In this document: piece by piece, positions 8,440-17,590 of the stretch
Layout of the letters: every line of letters begins with the position of its first letter
Position numbering within the stretch: position 1 is the first letter of the stretch
Assembly (NCBI GenBank): GCA_020073165.1
Contig: JAIQFP010000007.1
Span: 124,001-188,000, forward strand
Direction of reading: 5' to 3'
DNA: 64,000 nt
Source: Terriglobia bacterium
Lineage (GTDB): Bacteria; Acidobacteriota; Terriglobia; Terriglobales; Acidobacteriaceae
Position numbers and translations under genes: made by a program
The notes under the pieces: model-generated
The model's database searches: none
Told to the model about the DNA's origin: nothing
Seen by the model: the letters and a program-made list of their open reading frames with translations, nothing else

Positions 8440-9459
8440 ATGTTTCTGCAGAACTATTGGTACGCCATAGCCTGGGACCACGAGATCACACGCGCGCCCT
8501 TCGGACGCACCGTCTGCGGCGAAGCGATTGTGCTCTATCGCCAAACCAGTGGCGCCCTATCGGCTTTCGAGGACTGCTGTCCGCACCGGTTGCTGCCGTT
8601 GTCGAAGGGACTTCTGAAGGGCGATCACCTGGTCTGCAAGTACCACGGGCTGGAGTTCAATGAAGGCGGCCAGTGCGTTTGGATGCCCGGCCAGCAAGGC
8701 ATCCACAAGGACACCAATCTCCGCACCTACCCCGTCGCCGAGAAACACCGTTTCGTTTGGGTCTGGATCGGCGATCCAGCGCACGCCGACGAGAGCAAGA
8801 TTCCTGACATGCACTGGTGCTCAGACCCGAAGTGGGTCTTCGAGGGCAGCACCTACCACATCAAGTGCAACTACCAGCTGCTGGTGGACAACCTGATGGA
8901 CCTGTCGCACGAAACTTACGTCCATCCCTCCAGCATCGGTCAGCACGAAATCCTCGAAGCGCCAGTGCACGCTACCTCCGACGAAACCTCGGCCACGGTC
9001 ACCCGCTGGATGTACAACATCGATCCGCCGCCGTTCTGGGCGGCCAATTTGCGGTCCTTTGCAAAATGTGATCGCTGGCAGATTTGCCGCTTCTCCCTAC
9101 CGGCGAACGTCATGATTGATGTCGGTGTTGCTTTGGCAGGAACCGGCGCCCCCCAAGGCGACCGTTCGCAAGGCGTTACCGGAATCGTGGTGAACCTGAT
9201 GACCCCCGAATCCGAAACCTCGACCTGGTATCACTGGGGCATGGTGCGCAATTTCCAGACCGAAGATCGAGGCTTGACCTTCCGCATCCGCGATGGCCAG
9301 GCTGCCGTTTTTACAGAAGACATGGAGATCCTGGAGGGGCAGCAGGAGAACATTCTGCGGCGCCCCGACCGCCAACTGCTGAACCTGAAGATTGATGCTG
9401 GTGGGGTAAATGCCCGCAGGATTATTGACCGTGAATTAGAGCGGACAAGACAGAAATAG
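8440..9459 (+). CDS. Rieske-type aromatic oxygenase, VanA-like
   Basis: 339 residues. The Rieske [2Fe-2S] ligands are Cys47-Pro-His49 and Cys66-x2-His69 (LVCKYHG). The mononuclear iron site is seen in DNLMDLSHETYVH (Asp154, His157, His162). The opening MFLQNYWYAIAWDHE resembles vanillate O-demethylase oxygenase subunits, so I start at 8440 rather than at the upstream ATG at 8422. VanA converts vanillate to protocatechuate plus formaldehyde, which fits the adjacent protocatechuate genes, but other substrates are possible. No VanB-type reductase gene is adjacent, so electrons must come from another locus. Confidence 0.87.
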   Translation: MFLQNYWYAIAWDHEITRAPFGRTVCGEAIVLYRQTSGALSAFEDCCPHRLLPLSKGLLKGDHLVCKYHGLEFNEGGQCVWMPGQQGIHKDTNLRTYPVAEKHRFVWVWIGDPAHADESKIPDMHWCSDPKWVFEGSTYHIKCNYQLLVDNLMDLSHETYVHPSSIGQHEILEAPVHATSDETSATVTRWMYNIDPPPFWAANLRSFAKCDRWQICRFSLPANVMIDVGVALAGTGAPQGDRSQGVTGIVVNLMTPESETSTWYHWGMVRNFQTEDRGLTFRIRDGQAAVFTEDMEILEGQQENILRRPDRQLLNLKIDAGGVNARRIIDRELERTRQK

Positions 9460-9540
9460 ATGAAACGGCAGGGCCCGACGTGGCACATCGTGTTGGTGCA
9501 CTTGGCCCAACCGTTTTGATGCAACTGGCCCAACCGATGA

Positions 9541-9606
9541 TGGCGTCATCCCGAAGCCCGGCGTAGTTCAGCCGGGCGACGGATCTCGCGCGGAGTGACA
9601 AAACTG
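9541..9606. repeat. Dispersed intergenic repeat, family A (copy 1)
   Basis: The segment GGCGTCATCCCGAAGCCCGG, then GCCGGGCGACGGATCTCGCG, closely resembles parts of the elements at 39607-39714 and 46407-46458. It lies between convergent genes and contains a small hairpin around CCCGGCG. It is probably a non-coding short repeat. Confidence 0.55.
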
Positions 9607-9627
9607 TGGGGCCTCGATATTCGGACC

Positions 9628-11781
9628 TTAATGATGACTCCCTGCCCCGTTCTCCGCTTCCCCCTTGCTCTGGTTCGCCCGGAAAATCACATACGCGCGA
9701 ATAGCCGCGGCGTCTTCGTGGGATAGCTCTTTCTTGAATGACACCATTCCGTTCTGCTGTAGGATCCCGCCCAGCACCACGTAGAACCAGCCATCACTGG
9801 CGAGCGTGTCCGAGTAGCGCAAGTCGGGCAGCACGCCTCCGCCCACTGCAACGTCGCCGTGGCACACCGAGCAATACCGCTGAAAGATCGCCTCACCCTT
9901 ATGTATCGTCGCTGCGCTCGCCGTCGACGCCGGCGGATTCAACTTCGGCGGCTCGACCTCGGGCAGCGGCGGCAGCTTCGCCTTACCTCCAAGCTTGAAG
10001 ACCAGCATGCGGCTCACATTGCGCACCTGCCCGGATTTGAACGCGACCTCGCCCGTAACCAGGGGAAACACGCCTCCCCATCCCGCCTCGACCGCAAGGT
10101 ACTGCTCGCCATTCACGGCGTAGGCAACAGGTCCCGCCATCACCCCGGTCTGCGCGTCGAATGACCAGATTTTCTCGCCGCTATCGGCACGATATGCCTC
10201 GAAGCGTCCGCCGGCAGTTCCTTCGAAGACGAGGTTTCCCGCCGTTGCTAGAGTTCCGCCGTTCCACGGCCCTGGGCGTTCTATCGCCCACGCTTGCTTC
10301 TGCTGGACAGGATCCCATGCCACCAGTTTCCCCTTGATGCTGTCCAGAATCGCTTTCTTGATCTTGGGATCCTGCGGCATGCCGACGGCAACCGGGTCGA
10401 TGCCCCAATTCGCCGCCAGCTTCTTGGGCTCAAACCGCGCTACCGATTTGTACAAGAAGCCTACGTCGTTGACAGGAATGTAGACCAGGCCGGTCTGCGG
10501 GCTGAACGACATCGGCTGCCAGCTATGCGCACCCAGCGGACCGGGAACCACCGGCGCGGGATTGTCCCCCGGGTAGCGTGCAATGCCGGTTTCGATGGGG
10601 CGCCCCGTCTTCATGTCCACGCCCGTGGCCCAATTCACATATGTGCACGGCTTCGCCGAAATCAGCGTGCCCGTGGTTCGGTCCAGGACATAAAAGAAAC
10701 CATTCTTGGGCGCGTGGAAGAGTACCTTGCGGATTTGCCCATTGATCGTGATATCCGCAAGCGTGATTTGCTGTGCCGCAGTGTAGTCCCACATCTCACC
10801 CGGAGTTTCCTGGTAGTGCCAGACGTACTCTCCGGTATCGGGCTTCAACGCGACAATCGAGGAGAGAAACAGATTGTCACCGCCACCGGGGCTGCGGAAG
10901 CGCTGGTTCCACGGTGAACCGTTGCCCACCCCGATGTAGAGCAGATCGAGTTCGGGATCGTAAACGATCGAATCCCAAACCGTCCCCCCGCCGCCAAGTT
11001 TCCACCACTCACCCGTCCACGTCTTAGCGGCCTTTTCCAGAATCGGACTTTCGAACGGCTTCGAAGGATCGCCCGGCACCGTGTAAAAGCGCCAGACCAT
11101 GCTGCCCGTATCGGCGTCATAGGCGGACACGTAACCGCGCACGCCCATCTCCGCGCCGCCATTGCCGATGATCACCTTGCCTTTCACCACACGCGGCGCA
11201 CCGGTTATGGTGTACCGATAGTTGGGATCGATGGTGAGCTTGTCCCAGATGACTTTGCCGGTGGCTGCGTCAAGCGCCACCAGCCTGCCATCCAGCGTGC
11301 CCAGAAAAAGTTTGCCCTTCCACGCCGCCACGCCCCGATTCACCACATCGCAGCAGGCATTCACTCCCCACTCCGGCGGAACCTTGGGATCGTAGGTCCA
11401 CAGCAGTGCACCCGTGGCCGCGTTGACCGCCACCACTTTGCTCCAGGCGGTGGTGAAGTACATGACGCCGTCGACCACAAGAGGAGTCGCCTCCTGACCT
11501 CGGTGCGTGTCCAGATCGTAGTACCACGCCAAGCCCAATTGACCAACGTTGCCCTGGTTGATCTGTTTGAGCGGGCTGAAACGCTGTTCGCTGTAGGTAC
11601 GTCCGTGCGTCATCCAGTTTCCGGGCTCGCGGTCGGCATTCACGATGCGCGCTCCGTCCACGTCCGCCGGCTTCGTGCGCGCTGATTCCGACGAACTGGG
11701 CCCACGACACCCGACGCCCGCGACGAGAACTGCAACCATCACCAAGACACCCGCCCTTGGCCGAAACATGGAGTCCGTCAC
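9628..11781 (-). CDS. PQQ-dependent alcohol dehydrogenase, quinohemoprotein
   Basis: 717 residues. A hydrophobic leader ends near Cys25 (a weak lipobox, AGVGC). An eight-bladed PQQ propeller follows, with the adjacent-cysteine pair of quinoprotein dehydrogenases at Cys143-Cys144 (NACCDVV). The C-terminal cytochrome domain has heme motif CSVCHG at 637-642. This is the type II quinohemoprotein layout: alcohols are oxidised in the periplasm and electrons pass through heme c to a carrier. Its location after pcaL on the same strand, with a gap of about 120 bp, suggests an aromatic or methoxy-aromatic alcohol, but the substrate is inferred. The cytochrome c at 111-548 is a possible acceptor. Confidence 0.9.
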   Translation of the reverse strand: MTDSMFRPRAGVLVMVAVLVAGVGCRGPSSSESARTKPADVDGARIVNADREPGNWMTHGRTYSEQRFSPLKQINQGNVGQLGLAWYYDLDTHRGQEATPLVVDGVMYFTTAWSKVVAVNAATGALLWTYDPKVPPEWGVNACCDVVNRGVAAWKGKLFLGTLDGRLVALDAATGKVIWDKLTIDPNYRYTITGAPRVVKGKVIIGNGGAEMGVRGYVSAYDADTGSMVWRFYTVPGDPSKPFESPILEKAAKTWTGEWWKLGGGGTVWDSIVYDPELDLLYIGVGNGSPWNQRFRSPGGGDNLFLSSIVALKPDTGEYVWHYQETPGEMWDYTAAQQITLADITINGQIRKVLFHAPKNGFFYVLDRTTGTLISAKPCTYVNWATGVDMKTGRPIETGIARYPGDNPAPVVPGPLGAHSWQPMSFSPQTGLVYIPVNDVGFLYKSVARFEPKKLAANWGIDPVAVGMPQDPKIKKAILDSIKGKLVAWDPVQQKQAWAIERPGPWNGGTLATAGNLVFEGTAGGRFEAYRADSGEKIWSFDAQTGVMAGPVAYAVNGEQYLAVEAGWGGVFPLVTGEVAFKSGQVRNVSRMLVFKLGGKAKLPPLPEVEPPKLNPPASTASAATIHKGEAIFQRYCSVCHGDVAVGGGVLPDLRYSDTLASDGWFYVVLGGILQQNGMVSFKKELSHEDAAAIRAYVIFRANQSKGEAENGAGSHH

Positions 11782-11900
11782 CTTTTGTCCGAAAAAGTGT
11801 TAGTGCGTCCAGAGTCTAGCACTTCTGATTTGTGGAAACAGCGAGGAACCGGAATGTGACTTAGGAGCAAGGATGGAAACAGTCGAAAGTTCGGCATCGC

Positions 11901-13076
11901 TCAGCCCTGGTCCGTCCGAGCCTTCTCCATCTCCTCATTCGCAATGTGGAAGCCGGTGTTGGCAACGGGCACACCGGCATAGATGGCCGCTTGCAGCAGC
12001 ACCTCTTTCAGATCACACGGTTCCAACTCATGCATCAGTCCGGCGCGGACGTGCATGCCGAATTCCTCCCACCGCCCCAGGGCCAGCATCATGGCCAGCG
12101 TCAGCAGGCGGCGCGTACGGCGGTCGAGGCCGGGACGGGTCCAGATACTTCCCCACGCATAGCGCGTGATCAGCGTTTGAAAGTCGCGATTGAAGTCGTT
12201 GGTGGCGGCGGTGGCCCGGTCCACGTGCGCATCCCCCAGGACGGCACAGCGCACCTCGTATCCCTGCTCCCAGGGATCGGTGTATTTGTCGGGACCTGAC
12301 AACAGAAAGCCAAGCAGCGCCGCGCTGAACGATCTCGGCCGTTCCAGGTTGGAGAGATGGGCGGCCGGCAGGGCGACCGACTGCGCCCCCGGAATCCGAT
12401 TCGCCAGAACCTCGCCGTGCCCGTCCCAAGGTGTGGACACGTCTTTGTCCCCGACGATCACCAGAGTGCGAGCCTTGATTTTGTGCAGCAGTTGAGTGTG
12501 GTCCGTGTCGCGCAGCGCCGCGCAGCAGCCCACGTAACCAACCGGATCGGTCCCGAGTAAAACTCTTCGAGCTGATGCGGCGTAAGCATTCTTCTGGGCC
12601 AATGTCTCCGGAGAAAAGAACCGCTGCATCGCCATGTCCACAATCGCCGCCATCCCACCGCTGGACACGGCTTGAATACGAGTTTCCCAATTAGTGCGAG
12701 GCCCAAATTGCGCTGAGGTGTCGGCCAGGATGAGATGCGAAACGCGTTCAGGCGCGTTCAAGGCAATCCATTCCCCAATGGCTCCGCCGAGCGAAAGGCC
12801 GCAGAATGCAAACTTCGATATCCCCAGTGCATCCGCGAGTGCCAGCACGTCACGGCCCAGCAGTTCCATCGAGTACTCGCCCCTGGGCGCATCCGACGCG
12901 CCATGGCCGCGAATGTCGTAACGCAGGAGTTGAAAATGCGGCAATAGATCAGCCGCCTGCGGAGCCCACATGCTGTGGTCTGCGCCGATCGAGTGAGACA
13001 GAATCAACACTGGCCGTGCTTCATCGCCCTCAAGCCGGTAGAACAAACGCGTGTTGTCAACCTTCACGAAGGGCAA
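11901..13076 (-). CDS. pcaL: PcaL: 3-oxoadipate enol-lactonase fused to 4-carboxymuconolactone decarboxylase
   Basis: 391 residues. Residues 1 to about 260 are an alpha/beta hydrolase (PcaD) with nucleophile Ser95 in GLSLGG and a late His in LPAAHLSN. Residues about 270-385 are the carboxymuconolactone decarboxylase domain (PcaC), with RWEEFGMHVRAG and GVPVANTGFHIANEE. The fused enzyme converts 4-carboxymuconolactone to 3-oxoadipate enol-lactone and then to 3-oxoadipate. The hydrolase-then-decarboxylase order matches PcaL of Rhodococcus and Streptomyces, whereas many Proteobacteria keep two genes. It begins 6 bp after the pcaB stop and is therefore co-transcribed with it. Confidence 0.93.
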   Translation of the reverse strand: MPFVKVDNTRLFYRLEGDEARPVLILSHSIGADHSMWAPQAADLLPHFQLLRYDIRGHGASDAPRGEYSMELLGRDVLALADALGISKFAFCGLSLGGAIGEWIALNAPERVSHLILADTSAQFGPRTNWETRIQAVSSGGMAAIVDMAMQRFFSPETLAQKNAYAASARRVLLGTDPVGYVGCCAALRDTDHTQLLHKIKARTLVIVGDKDVSTPWDGHGEVLANRIPGAQSVALPAAHLSNLERPRSFSAALLGFLLSGPDKYTDPWEQGYEVRCAVLGDAHVDRATAATNDFNRDFQTLITRYAWGSIWTRPGLDRRTRRLLTLAMMLALGRWEEFGMHVRAGLMHELEPCDLKEVLLQAAIYAGVPVANTGFHIANEEMEKARTDQG

Positions 13077-13082
13077 GGTGGA

Positions 13083-14438
13083 TTACTCCTTGTTGCCTGA
13101 AGTTTTGTTTTGAGAGAGCAATCTGGCGCGAAAGATATCCGCCGCTCCTAAATACTGTGCAGGGTCTTCCAGTTGGCGAAGCACGTCGGCACCAAGCTGT
13201 TTGACCTCCGGCATGTCCCCCAGGACTTGAGCCAGATGTCGTTTCTGCGTCACACTTCGACGCGTCGCCTCTTCCATCACTCTATGCGCGACGTCACGTC
13301 CCAAGCTCGGCCCCAGCAGCATCATGGCCTTTTCGGCGAAAATTACTCCCTGCGTTGCCTCGATATTCGCGCGCATGCGCGCTTCGTCCACCGTCATCCC
13401 CTCCGCCACCTCCGCCATGGCAGCAACCGCGACACCGGCTGCCTGCACTACCGCAGCGATCGTCGGCCACTCCGCCTGCCATGGCCCCAGCCCGCGTTCG
13501 TGTTCCTGCACCATGCAGGAGAGGAATGTGCCCACCAGCCCGGGGACACGACTCGCTGCAGCCAGGGCAACCAGACAGCCGCTCGGATTCCGCTTGTGCG
13601 GCATCGTGGAAGAGCTGCCTCTCCCCTCTCCGCTGGGCTCCGATGCCTCCGCCACTTCGCCTTGCATCAGCAAGCTGATGTCACGCGCCATTTTTCCTAG
13701 CGAGCCGGTTAGCACCCCGAGCGCGCATACCAACGCTGCCAGCCGGTCGCGATGCGTGTGCCAGGGCGCATCGGGCAAACCGAGGCCCAACTCGTGCGCC
13801 AGCGCCTGCCCGATGGCGGGCCCGTACTCACCTAATGACGCCAGCGTTCCACTCGCGCCTCCCAACTGCAGCACTAGGACATCGTCGAAAGCCGCCCTCA
13901 GCCGCGTTCGATCGCGTCGTAGCGCGCCCAGCCAGCCCGCCGCCTTGAGCCCGAAGGTGACGGGAGGTGCAGCCTGCATCAGCGTACGCCCCAGCATCAC
14001 CGTCTTTTCGTGCCGCTCCGCCAGTCGACGCAGAGCTTCTTCCAGCCTCGCCACATCCGCATGCAACAGGGGCCGGGCCTTCTTCAACAGCAGAACGATT
14101 CCTGTATCCGCGACATCCTGGCTGGTCGCTCCCCAATGAACAAACTTGGCCGCCGCCGCATCTATCTCCCGCACCCGCTCGGTCAAGGCTTTCACCACCG
14201 GGATGCTGGGAGAACCTGCGCGCAGCGTTTCCCCTGTCAGCGCAGCGACGTCAAACGCGTCCGCCTTTGCCACTTGCCCGATCACGGCAGCGGCCGCCTG
14301 CGGCACAACACCTACCTGCGCCTCCGCTCGCGCCAGCGCGGCCTCGAAATCCAGCATGGCTTGCAGCAGCGATGGGTCGGCGAACAAATCGGCTAGCGGA
14401 CCCGTAGTTGCCAGACTTTCGATCAGCCGCGCCGGCAT
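13083..14438 (-). CDS. pcaB: 3-carboxy-cis,cis-muconate cycloisomerase
   Basis: 451 residues of the fumarase/aspartase superfamily, with the signature GSSSTMPHKRNP at about 274-285 and the early TSQDVADTG motif at about 105-113. It performs the second step of the protocatechuate branch, cyclising 3-carboxymuconate to 4-carboxymuconolactone. The length is usual for the family. It lies between pcaG (63 bp upstream) and pcaL (6 bp downstream). Confidence 0.93.
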   Translation of the reverse strand: MPARLIESLATTGPLADLFADPSLLQAMLDFEAALARAEAQVGVVPQAAAAVIGQVAKADAFDVAALTGETLRAGSPSIPVVKALTERVREIDAAAAKFVHWGATSQDVADTGIVLLLKKARPLLHADVARLEEALRRLAERHEKTVMLGRTLMQAAPPVTFGLKAAGWLGALRRDRTRLRAAFDDVLVLQLGGASGTLASLGEYGPAIGQALAHELGLGLPDAPWHTHRDRLAALVCALGVLTGSLGKMARDISLLMQGEVAEASEPSGEGRGSSSTMPHKRNPSGCLVALAAASRVPGLVGTFLSCMVQEHERGLGPWQAEWPTIAAVVQAAGVAVAAMAEVAEGMTVDEARMRANIEATQGVIFAEKAMMLLGPSLGRDVAHRVMEEATRRSVTQKRHLAQVLGDMPEVKQLGADVLRQLEDPAQYLGAADIFRARLLSQNKTSGNKE

Positions 14439-14501
14439 GCAGAGTTTTTCCTCAGTCCGGGATTATAGACGTTGGGAATGGATGCTGAGTGCTGACTGCT
14501 C

Positions 14502-15077
14502 TCAGACATCAAAGAAAACGGTCTCTTGCTCACCCTGCAGATGGACTTGAAAGCGCCAGTGTCCTGGACGGGCAGGATCACTCAGCGCCATGAGAGTCCC
14601 GCGCCGCTCCGCGGGTACCAGGGCAAGGACTGGATCTTGCTGATTGGCTGGATCGCCCGCAAAGTAGACTCGCGTGTAAAGCTGCCGGAGCAACCCACGA
14701 GCATAAACCGCAACGTTCAGATGCGGCGCCTGGAAAACATTGCCCGGACCAGGAACCCGCCCGGGTTTGATGGTCTCGAACTCACACATCCCGTTCTCGT
14801 CCGTTCCCAGCCGTCCGAAACCGGTAAACGTGGGGTCCTTGGCGCTTATCCGCGGGTCGTCGGGATGGTTGTACTTGCCCTCCGCATTCGCCTGCCAGAT
14901 CTCAATCATGGCGTCGTTGAGCGGCGCTCCATCACCGTCCAGTACGCGGCACATCAGCCACACCCGTTCACCCGGTGCCTGAGGACCGGCGATACATCGC
15001 ACCGAATGGGCTGCCGTCGTAAGGCTGAAGTGGAAGAACGGGCCGACCGTCTGTGAAGGATTGGGAACCAGGTCCAT
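14502..15077 (-). CDS. pcaG: Protocatechuate 3,4-dioxygenase alpha subunit
   Basis: 191 residues starting MDLVPNPSQTVGPFF, typical of PcaG. An in-frame upstream start at 15119 would overlap pcaH and has no ribosome site, while GAGGGG precedes the chosen ATG. The alpha subunit resembles PcaH but lacks the complete iron-ligand set. It supports ring cleavage of protocatechuate in the alpha-beta heteromer. The pcaH stop and this start are one base apart (TGACATG), indicating translational coupling. Confidence 0.92.
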   Translation of the reverse strand: MDLVPNPSQTVGPFFHFSLTTAAHSVRCIAGPQAPGERVWLMCRVLDGDGAPLNDAMIEIWQANAEGKYNHPDDPRISAKDPTFTGFGRLGTDENGMCEFETIKPGRVPGPGNVFQAPHLNVAVYARGLLRQLYTRVYFAGDPANQQDPVLALVPAERRGTLMALSDPARPGHWRFQVHLQGEQETVFFDV

Positions 15078-15078
15078 G

Positions 15079-15804
15079 TCACCCCTCGAATGGAGTCGCC
15101 TCCGGGCCGCGCAGCACAATATCGAACTTGTAGCCGGTCGCCCAATTTGGCTGGGTCGTTTCCAGATCGAACTTGGAAATCATGCGCTGCCGTGCCTTCT
15201 CGTCCGGCACCGACTGGAAGATCGGGTCGTACGGGAAGAAGGGATCGCCTGGAAAGTACATCTGCGTGACCAGGCGCGTCAGAAACGCCCTGCCAAAAAG
15301 CGAGAAATGAATGTGCGCCGGACGCCAGGCGTTGTAGTGATTGAACCAGGGATAGGGCCCGGGCTTGAGGGTGACGAAGCGGTAAACTCCGTTCTCATCC
15401 GTCAACGTGCGCCCAGCTCCGGTGAAATTGGGATCGAGCGGTGCCGGATGTTGGTCCCGTTGGTGAATGTAGCGTCCCGCCGAGTTCGCCTGCCAAACCT
15501 CCACAAGGGCTTGCGGCACCGGACGCCCATTGCTGTCCAGCACCCGTCCGGTCACGATGATGCGTTCGCCGATGGGCTCTCCCCCATGCTGGCGGGTTAG
15601 GTCGTTATCGGTTTCGCCAATCTCCCCATGGCCATAGATCGGGCCAGTGATCTCCGACAGCGTGTGTGGCAGAAGAATTAGCGGCTTGGTGGGTGCCCGG
15701 CGCACGTTCGACTGATACGCGGGATAAGACAAAGGTGGCTGGCTGCCTGCCTCGTGCCGCCGATACGGCGTGATGATCGAACGTTCGTTCGCTAACGGGC
15801 CCAT
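15079..15804 (-). CDS. pcaH: Protocatechuate 3,4-dioxygenase beta subunit
   Basis: 241 residues with all four non-heme Fe(III) ligands at the family spacing: Tyr112 (GRYIHQ), Tyr151 (GPYPW), and His164 and His166 (PAHIHF). The enzyme opens the protocatechuate ring between C3 and C4 to give 3-carboxy-cis,cis-muconate. It is probably the first gene of the run pcaH-pcaG-pcaB-pcaL. The 14-bp operator-like palindrome overlaps codons 5-9, so either a repressor acts just past the transcription start or the annotated start is slightly early. The family LSEITGP segment is present, and the N-terminal length is normal. Confidence 0.94.
   Translation of the reverse strand: MGPLANERSIITPYRRHEAGSQPPLSYPAYQSNVRRAPTKPLILLPHTLSEITGPIYGHGEIGETDNDLTRQHGGEPIGERIIVTGRVLDSNGRPVPQALVEVWQANSAGRYIHQRDQHPAPLDPNFTGAGRTLTDENGVYRFVTLKPGPYPWFNHYNAWRPAHIHFSLFGRAFLTRLVTQMYFPGDPFFPYDPIFQSVPDEKARQRMISKFDLETTQPNWATGYKFDIVLRGPEATPFEG
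15778..15791. promoter_or_regulatory. Palindromic operator, copy 3, at the pcaH start
   Basis: The site reads CGAACGTTCGTTCG, with six-base arms identical to the copy at 4239. It overlaps the first codons of pcaH. Three copies of one 14-bp palindrome within 12 kb, at an uptake gene and at the ring-cleavage operon, point to a shared regulator. None is encoded in the window. Confidence 0.6.
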
Positions 15805-15894
15805 ACTGCAACCTCGATTCTCTTCACTCCTGGAAGCGAATTCCTCTAGCTTTGCGCTGAATCTTATCTCACTGCGAAAGCTTTGTCAGTAGGT

Positions 15895-17391
15895 TCACGC
15901 CCGCACCCAGCCATACTGTGTATTGCTGGGCGTGGGATCCCCCGCCTGCTTGTAGAGCTTCTTCATCTGGTCCACGTAGTCTCCCGGAACCGGATTCCGT
16001 TTCGCTTTCGGGTCGACGCCATATACTCGCGCCGCGTTCAACCCGAAGATTCTTGCCTTCACCTCGACGGTAAGCGGCGCATAGCCAAACTGCTTGGCCA
16101 ACGATTCCGGCATTTCCAGGCGCCGCAGCGCCTCAATCTGCCATTGCGGCGAACCCCACCACACCGAATCCGTGCCCCAGAGCACGTGGTCATCCCCAAA
16201 TGCCTGGATGATCATCCCCAGGACATGCGCGGCCAACAATGGATGTGTAATTACCATAGTCCCAAACGACGTCCCCAGTTCCATGTAGACGTTCGTCATG
16301 TGCGGATGCTGCTTGCGGTACTGGCACAGATCCGACACCCACGGCACATAGGGATTCTTCTTAAACCCCTCTTCCGCCGCCGGGAGTGCATCGTCCACCG
16401 ACTTGAGGCCGGAGTGGTAGATCAGGAAATTCAGGTCAGGAAAGTCCTTCGAAGCCTTCACAATATCTTTGGGATGGCAGTGCGCCTCGTTAAATGCGCC
16501 GATTGCCAGGCCTTTGTGCAAACAGATGTTCTTGACCTTCCTCTTGCGGGCGTATTCCAGACTCGGATAGGCGACTTTCTCGTCATCCACCCACCAACCC
16601 TCTTTGGCCGGGCCCAGGCCCAGACCGGTGTACCCCTTCCAGGCGTCAATCTTCAAGATCTCGGACTGCCGGTGCATCTCTTCCAGGTTCTTGGTGCCCA
16701 TGTCCGGCGAGAAAAGACCGTGGCTGATCATGCGCTGCGAGTGGGTCAGTTCGTTGATCAGATTGCGCGCCCATACCATCTTGTCTGGCGGCAAGAGTTC
16801 ATCCTTCTCCTCCATTGCCGGGACCCCGCTGATACAGGCAATGGACGTATCGCTGTCGAGAAACACTTCTTTGATGTAGTTCTCCAGGTACAGGTCCGTA
16901 ATCTGCGGATCGCGTCCCTTCAGTGCAGGATTCCACGCGGCCGCCATCCGCCGGGCATCCAGAAAATCCAGTTGTCCGAGCGTGTGATGTCCGGACACCA
17001 CGTGATGGGTCTGCACATCGAAGATGAAGTAATCGATCTTCTTCTCAGCCGCCGCTGCCGCATCGAACAACTCGGCTGCATGCACGCTGAAAAATCGTCC
17101 GAACACCGTATTGAGTGCGGCAAAGCCGGCAGCCATCCCGCAACTGGTGCGCAGAAACTGGCGGCGGTCCATGCCGAGCTGTTTCGCGTTCCGAGTGGCA
17201 GTCTCCACCAGGTGATGCTCGACCGCGTGCTGCTTCGCCGTCTGCGGCAGGGGAATAAACTCCTCGTTTGATACCACTTGCGTCGGGATGGGAAGGTTGC
17301 AGTCCAGGTATGCATCCACATCGCACTTGCGCACCCAGCCATTCTGCGCGACAGGCTTGCTGGCAGTCGGGACAGTCTTCGTGTTTGGCAT
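15895..17391 (-). CDS. Amidohydrolase-family metalloenzyme with internal Tat-like segment
   Basis: 498 residues. After about 70 N-terminal residues there is a twin-arginine-like segment, MDRRQFLRTSCGMAAGFAAL, then a TIM-barrel of the Amidohydro_2 type. Likely metal or catalytic sites are DVQTHH, CLHKG and the late Asp in WGTDSVWWG. Enzymes of this superfamily include decarboxylases such as gamma-resorcylate decarboxylase and hydrolases of aromatic intermediates. It lies 90 bp upstream of pcaH on the same strand, so it may feed the pathway, but its reaction is unknown. The Tat-like segment is internal, and export is doubtful unless a later start is used. Confidence 0.75.
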   Translation of the reverse strand: MPNTKTVPTASKPVAQNGWVRKCDVDAYLDCNLPIPTQVVSNEEFIPLPQTAKQHAVEHHLVETATRNAKQLGMDRRQFLRTSCGMAAGFAALNTVFGRFFSVHAAELFDAAAAAEKKIDYFIFDVQTHHVVSGHHTLGQLDFLDARRMAAAWNPALKGRDPQITDLYLENYIKEVFLDSDTSIACISGVPAMEEKDELLPPDKMVWARNLINELTHSQRMISHGLFSPDMGTKNLEEMHRQSEILKIDAWKGYTGLGLGPAKEGWWVDDEKVAYPSLEYARKRKVKNICLHKGLAIGAFNEAHCHPKDIVKASKDFPDLNFLIYHSGLKSVDDALPAAEEGFKKNPYVPWVSDLCQYRKQHPHMTNVYMELGTSFGTMVITHPLLAAHVLGMIIQAFGDDHVLWGTDSVWWGSPQWQIEALRRLEMPESLAKQFGYAPLTVEVKARIFGLNAARVYGVDPKAKRNPVPGDYVDQMKKLYKQAGDPTPSNTQYGWVRA

Positions 17392-17590
17392 TTTCCCCCT
17401 GGGAATCGTCCGGCAGAGTTCTCTCCACGGCCCGTTTTCGCGAGAGCGTACTCCCTCCCCAATGCGGCGTCAAGCGGCTTGAGAGCATTGGGGGGGCTGC
17501 TAGGTTACGAAAAGGTGCCTACTGGCGAAAATGAAACTTCTGGATACAATGGCGGCTCGGCGGGCAGCAGTACCCGCGCCCTCCCCAAAG

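Noticed and set aside
15883-17271. 462-codon plus-strand frame opposite the amidohydrolase
   Set aside because: The minus-strand protein has coherent metal motifs; the other frame is shadow.
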